A stretch of DNA of 64,000 nt, from positions 22,252,501 through 22,316,500 of the forward strand of contig OX031059.1 of the NCBI GenBank assembly GCA_943736015.1, read 5' to 3'. Below the pieces are notes generated by a model that saw only the letters and a list, made by a program, of their open reading frames with translations, did no database searches and was not told the DNA's origin. This DNA comes from Tridacna crocea (Eukaryota; Mollusca; Bivalvia; Cardiida; Cardiidae). Shown here piece after piece: positions 61,101 through 64,000 of the stretch. Made by a program: the position numbers and the translations under genes. Positions within the stretch are counted from its first letter, which is position 1, and each line of letters opens with the position of its first letter.

Positions 61101-62478
61101 TGAAAGAGTAGAAAAAATTGTGGGAAAAGGAGAGAATGCTGGTTAGCAGCATTTTTCTTTTTCCCACAATGTTTTCAAAAGGCTGTTTCAAGTTGTGATT
61201 GTGTGGTAAAGGGTTACTGAGCTGATGCTGTACTATTTTTCATTTTGTTTTGGGTGACAAACAAGTCTTTTCGTATGAGAGGTGGAGTGTATGTTGGCTA
61301 CAAGAGCAAATTTAGATTCTTTCCTAGAGTTAGAATTATCTATATGTGAGTGCCAGACTTTATCTTCTTCATTTCTATTTTTACAACAGTGAAGATAATA
61401 CAAATAGGATTGTTATTTGATTGCCAGCAGTTTCTACTTTCTCACAATTTTTTTTTATTGTATCAAATATAAATTCCATCAATTGAATTCTTTCGATTTG
61501 AACCATTTACATTTCTGTTTTTCAGTAAAGACTGAAGTTTTTAAACCAAAGCACATACATGTATTTGTAAGTTTTTTTGTCCTTTTTTTTTTTTTCATTA
61601 GGAAATGGATGATGAAGAAGCCAAATTTAATGCAGCAGACAAAAACGGAGATGGTGTCTTAGAAAGAGAAGAGTTTGTAGCTTTTTATCATCCATATAAT
61701 TACGAGCATATGCATCATATAGAATTACAAAGAACTATGAAACAACATGATTTCAACGGCGATGGATTTTTGACCATAGATGAGTTTTTAGGAAATGGTA
61801 AGTTTGATTCATCATACACATGTGACAACAAAAGAAAGCAGAGGAAGTAAAATGTTGTGACCCACATAATTCTCTTCTCTACTCTTACCAAGCTACAAAA
61901 TTTTAGACTTGTTATACCCCAACAATGAAGTGGAGGGGGGGTATACTGGAATCACCATGGCTGTCTGTTACCTTTTTGCTGACTCTTGCAATCAATTTTA
62001 TTACCCTTTACCCCACAATGAAGAGTTTAAAAATCAAGATGAAAGCAGGTTTTGAAAACGTTGTGGCAAAAGAAGAAATTACTGGTTACTTGCATTTTCT
62101 CCTTTTTCCTACAACAGTTTCAAAAGCTTTTTCAGAGTCATTAGAACTGGTTTGTGTGAGAAAGGATTAAGAAATATAATTATCATTACAGATACCCATG
62201 ATAAGGAATGGGAGACAGTGGAGAGGGAGCGTTTTGCTGACTTTGATGTAAACAAAGACCAGGTGCTTAATTATGATGAAATAAAACCCTGGGTTTTATC
62301 CGACAACCAGGAAGAAGCGGAAGAAGAGGTAGAGCATCTTTTCCAGCAAGCAAACAAAGACGGAAATGATGATCTCTCAGAAAAAGAAATTTTAAATGCC
62401 CATGAAGATTTTGTTGGTAGCCAAGCGACAGATTATGGGCGTCATTTACATTTTGTGAAACATAAAGATGAATTGTAG
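58009..62478 (+). CDS. RCN2: Reticulocalbin-2-like ER calcium-binding protein, complete CDS, 5 exons
   Basis: Five exons join in frame to 316 codons (human RCN2 317): 58009-58162, 59153-59300, 60329-60494, 61602-61797 and 62192-62478. CREC-family proteins bind calcium at low affinity in the ER lumen and act in folding and calcium buffering. A hydrophobic signal peptide opens the protein (MMGMMTACLLLSMVLS), and KDEL ends it (313-316) for ER retrieval; human RCN2 ends HDEL. Six EF-hand loops are visible: 80-91 DKDEDGYVSRKE, 116-127 DEDKDGKISWEE, 169-180 DKNGDGVLEREE, 206-217 DFNGDGFLTIDE, 240-251 DVNKDQVLNYDE and 276-287 NKDGNDDLSEKE. Loops 1-4 are canonical; loop 5 lacks Gly at position 6 and loop 6 starts with Asn. 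The ending SQATDYGRHLH matches RCN2 (SEATDYGRQLH) and separates it from calumenin or Cab45. The start lies 4 bases after an acceptor, so an untranslated 5' exon must lie upstream. Confidence 0.95.
58283..58491 (-). mobile_element. TTAA-MITE A, RCN2 intron 1
   Basis: 209 bp, left TTAT, right TTAA, palindrome intact. Confidence 0.88.
58876..59105 (+). mobile_element. TTAA-MITE A, RCN2 intron 1
   Basis: 230 bp with TTAA both sides; ends 47 bp before exon 59153-59300. Confidence 0.92.
59153..59300 (+). CDS. RCN2: RCN2 exon, EF hand 1
   Basis: Residues 52-101. Contains LIKKMDKDEDGYVSRKEL, a canonical EF hand, then DWILMSFR; human has SWIQMSFK. TTTCAG acceptor, CAG|GTAACA donor. A MITE ends 47 bp upstream and another starts 25 bp downstream. 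Confidence 0.95.
59326..59548 (+). mobile_element. TTAA-MITE A, RCN2 intron 2
   Basis: Starts 25 bp after the donor at 59301; right end stops at TTTGGTAATTTCAG. Confidence 0.88.
59549..59769 (-). mobile_element. TTAA-MITE A, RCN2 intron 2
   Basis: Head-to-head with the previous copy, with both end-2 termini truncated at the joint. An end-1 fragment follows at 59766-59840. Confidence 0.85.
60329..60494 (+). CDS. RCN2: RCN2 exon, EF hand 2
   Basis: Residues 101-156. EF loop DEDKDGKISWEE precedes YVKTHYSYSLDDV. The acceptor (TTCTGCTAAAAAAG) is purine-rich and weak but is the one that keeps frame. AAG|GTACAA donor. Confidence 0.93.
60515..60743 (+). mobile_element. TTAA-MITE A, RCN2 intron 3
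   Basis: Starts 20 bp after the donor at 60495; 229 bp, right end CTAA. Confidence 0.92.
61006..61217 (-). mobile_element. TTAA-MITE A, RCN2 intron 3
   Basis: 212 bp; right end TTAC. Confidence 0.88.
61602..61797 (+). CDS. RCN2: RCN2 exon, EF hands 3 and 4
   Basis: Residues 157-221. Two canonical loops: DKNGDGVLEREE then FVAFYHP (human FIAFEHP), and DFNGDGFLTIDEFLG. Acceptor after a long T tract (TTCATTAG), donor ATG|GTAAGT. Confidence 0.96.
61882..62170. mobile_element. TTAA-MITE pieces, RCN2 intron 4
   Basis: 61882-61912 is an end-2 stub, 61914-61965 a tandem-core family fragment. 62001-62170 is a copy with two end-1-like termini that ends 21 bp before the last exon. Confidence 0.7.
62192..62478 (+). 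CDS. RCN2: RCN2 last exon, EF hands 5-6 and KDEL
   Basis: Residues 222-316 and TAG at 62476-62478. Starts DTHDKEWETVERERFADFDV (human EWILVEKDRFVNDYD) and ends HKDEL. ATTACAG acceptor lies 21 bp downstream of a MITE end. Confidence 0.96.
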
Positions 62479-62659
62479 CTGGTGTTGCAGAATCATGTAT
62501 TTTTAGTTGTAGTTAAGGTAAAGTCTAGGGGCATATTCACCAACTTTTCAGAATTGCGTTGTAATTTTCAAGAATTATCTAAATTTCATAGGGATGCAAT
62601 TCTATGCCTTTTAATAATAAGGTCATAAGAGTTATATGTAACATATGATGATATATGGC
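62479..62659 (+). other. RCN2: Probable RCN2 3'UTR
   Basis: Non-coding AT-rich sequence after the stop. I see no canonical AATAAA between here and the window end, so the polyadenylation site is not placed. Confidence 0.4.
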
Positions 62660-62897
62660 CTACAACATGAGAAAAGAAGCATTAGAACATTTGCTTAAAG
62701 TGTTACTGGGATCAGCCTGTACAGACTGTGCAGGCTGATCCATTTTTGGGTTATTTTCAGTTTTGTGCAAGTCCACTGTCGAACAAAATCTAACATAGAT
62801 GGAAATTGCTGTCTCAGATTAGCCTGCATAGGGTGTGCAGACTGATCCAAGATGACACTTTACACAAATGTCTGCCTGTACCTTTTCACATGTTGCA
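62660..62897. mobile_element. GCAACATG-type MITE downstream of RCN2
   Basis: Complete, with CAGCCTGTACAGACTGTGC and AGCCTGCATAGGGTGTGC palindromes. About 180 bp after the stop codon, so possibly within the 3'UTR. Confidence 0.7.
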
Positions 62898-63130
62898 GGT
62901 CATATGCACTTACAAAAGTAGCATTTTGAACTTTCTCACTCTACAGTAAATCGATCAAATTGGCCCTGTTATGTCCACCTACATAGGGGCTTGAAAGAGT
63001 ACCGATAATAAGTGAATGGTTGCTGCATTAACCCACAGAGTAGCAAATCAACCTAACAGACACTTTAGAACTAGAAGTGAGATTCAAATATGTGCAATAT
63101 CCATGCTAGATTTTGTCTTTTGTGTAGATT

Positions 63131-63316
63131 TTAATTCATTACCAAATGACAAGATTTTAGACTGGTCCAAATTGAAAGCATTGAAATTGAATTGAAATTT
63201 GTTTCCAGCAGGTAGAAAACATTGTGGGAAAAGGAGAAAATACTTTTCCCACAATGTTTTCTAAAGGCTTCTTTCTCTGGGTTGTCAAAAGTAGGGATTG
63301 TGTGGTAATGGGTTAA
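63131..63316 (-). mobile_element. TTAA-MITE A downstream of RCN2
   Basis: 186 bp; lacks the GCTGGTAACCAGC loop (GAAAATACTTTTCCC joins the arms). Confidence 0.88.
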
Positions 63317-63344
63317 CTACCCCTAGGAAGAAGTCGATTATCAG

Positions 63345-63541
63345 TGTATTTCCTGCCCAGGCTAATCCGAGACGGCACCTTACGACTACATTAGATTTTG
63401 TGCTACTGTAGACTTGAGCAAAACAGAAAATTACCTAAAAAACTGAAAGTGTCGTTTCGGATAAGCCTGCGCGGACTGCGCAGGCTGATCTGAGATAGCA
63501 CTTCTCGCAAATGTTTGAATGCCCCTTTTCGCCTGTTGCAG
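63345..63541. mobile_element. GCAACATG-type MITE, left-truncated
   Basis: Contains GCCTGCGCGGACTGCGCAGG; right end CCCCTTTTCGCCTGTTGC. Confidence 0.65.
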
Positions 63542-63936
63542 CCCATATAGCCTAACGTAATATCTTAAATACCGAATAGTAATCGTTTATTTGTCTTTTC
63601 GACGGAGACAGACAGACAGACAAGCAGACAGGCAGTATTAGCTGGCCGTAGTGAATCATGGTGAAGGATTAATACTTTTTTTCCAAAAGTGCTCTCAGTG
63701 AGGACAAGTCTAAAATTTAGTCAGTAGATGAAGGCTAAAATTGTTTAGCTTGTCAGCAAGTGTTTTAAGTGTTAAACTTAGAAAAATAGGAATTAATGAA
63801 GTAATTTATAATATTTGATGTATAAAGGCCCTGGTACCTTGTGATCAGATCAGACTACACTAAATGTTCCCTAACAGTCGGTTCACGGATTTACACTGTC
63901 CACTTCGCACTAGGACGCCTTTAGCCCAAAATTCAC

Positions 63937-64000
63937 TTAACCCATTACCCCACAATCCCTACTTTTGACGACCCTGAGAAAGAAACCTTTAGAAAACGGT
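63937..64000 (+). mobile_element. TTAA-MITE A, cut by the window end
   Basis: TTAACCCATTACCCCACAAT followed by GACGACCCTGAGAAAGAAAC. Confidence 0.85.

Noticed and set aside
58009-62478. Calumenin or 45-kDa calcium-binding protein (SDF4) as identity of the EF-hand gene
   Set aside because: Length 316, the FVAFYHP segment and the ATDYGRHLH...KDEL ending match reticulocalbin-2 better than either.
1-64000. Regularly repeated palindromes considered as a CRISPR array
   Set aside because: Repeats are dispersed, of both orientations, about 229 bp long and found in introns of animal genes.

Overview
The window is metazoan nuclear DNA, most likely from a bivalve mollusc. Two conserved genes with many introns are read directly from the sequence. 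The dispersed DNA is dominated by short palindromic elements ending at TTAA, and by elements built from roughly 150-167 bp tandem cores, an ACGG-type microsatellite and a 3' hairpin. The latter match the published 'pearl'/Helentron-like non-autonomous elements of bivalves. The species assignment is inference.

Layout. (1) From 1184 to 38998 on the minus strand lie 30 exons of Aquarius (AQR/IBP160), the intron-binding helicase of the spliceosome. They encode residues 1 to about 1287; the last exons lie beyond base 1. (2) From 39 to 58 kb there is no recognised conserved gene. This stretch holds two fold-back elements (39963-42359 with an 8-bp target duplication; about 43778-45893), a tandem-core element (about 46172-47370), two arrays of a 53-57 bp repeat and one unrecognised minus-strand open exon (47742-47924). 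(3) From 58009 to 62478 on the plus strand lies a complete five-exon coding sequence for a reticulocalbin-2-like protein of 316 residues with six EF hands and a KDEL tail.

The dominant sequence feature is one MITE family of about 229 bp with roughly 60 recognisable copies. Its ends are TTAA plus CCCTTTACC-type inverted repeats, and its centre is a nearly perfect palindrome of about 66 bp. A shorter sister subfamily (three copies, about 225 bp) and copies with two identical ends share the termini. Copies cluster in the introns of both genes, often 20-70 bp from splice sites, while 39.4-51.5 kb has only fragments. Three of the tandem-core elements are inserted inside the palindrome of a MITE copy. 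Several MITE copies carry matched substitutions in both palindrome arms.

The two genes act in unrelated processes: AQR in pre-mRNA splicing in the nucleus, the reticulocalbin in calcium binding in the ER lumen. Nothing suggests a functional cluster. I found no RNA gene, CRISPR array or transposase reading frame.
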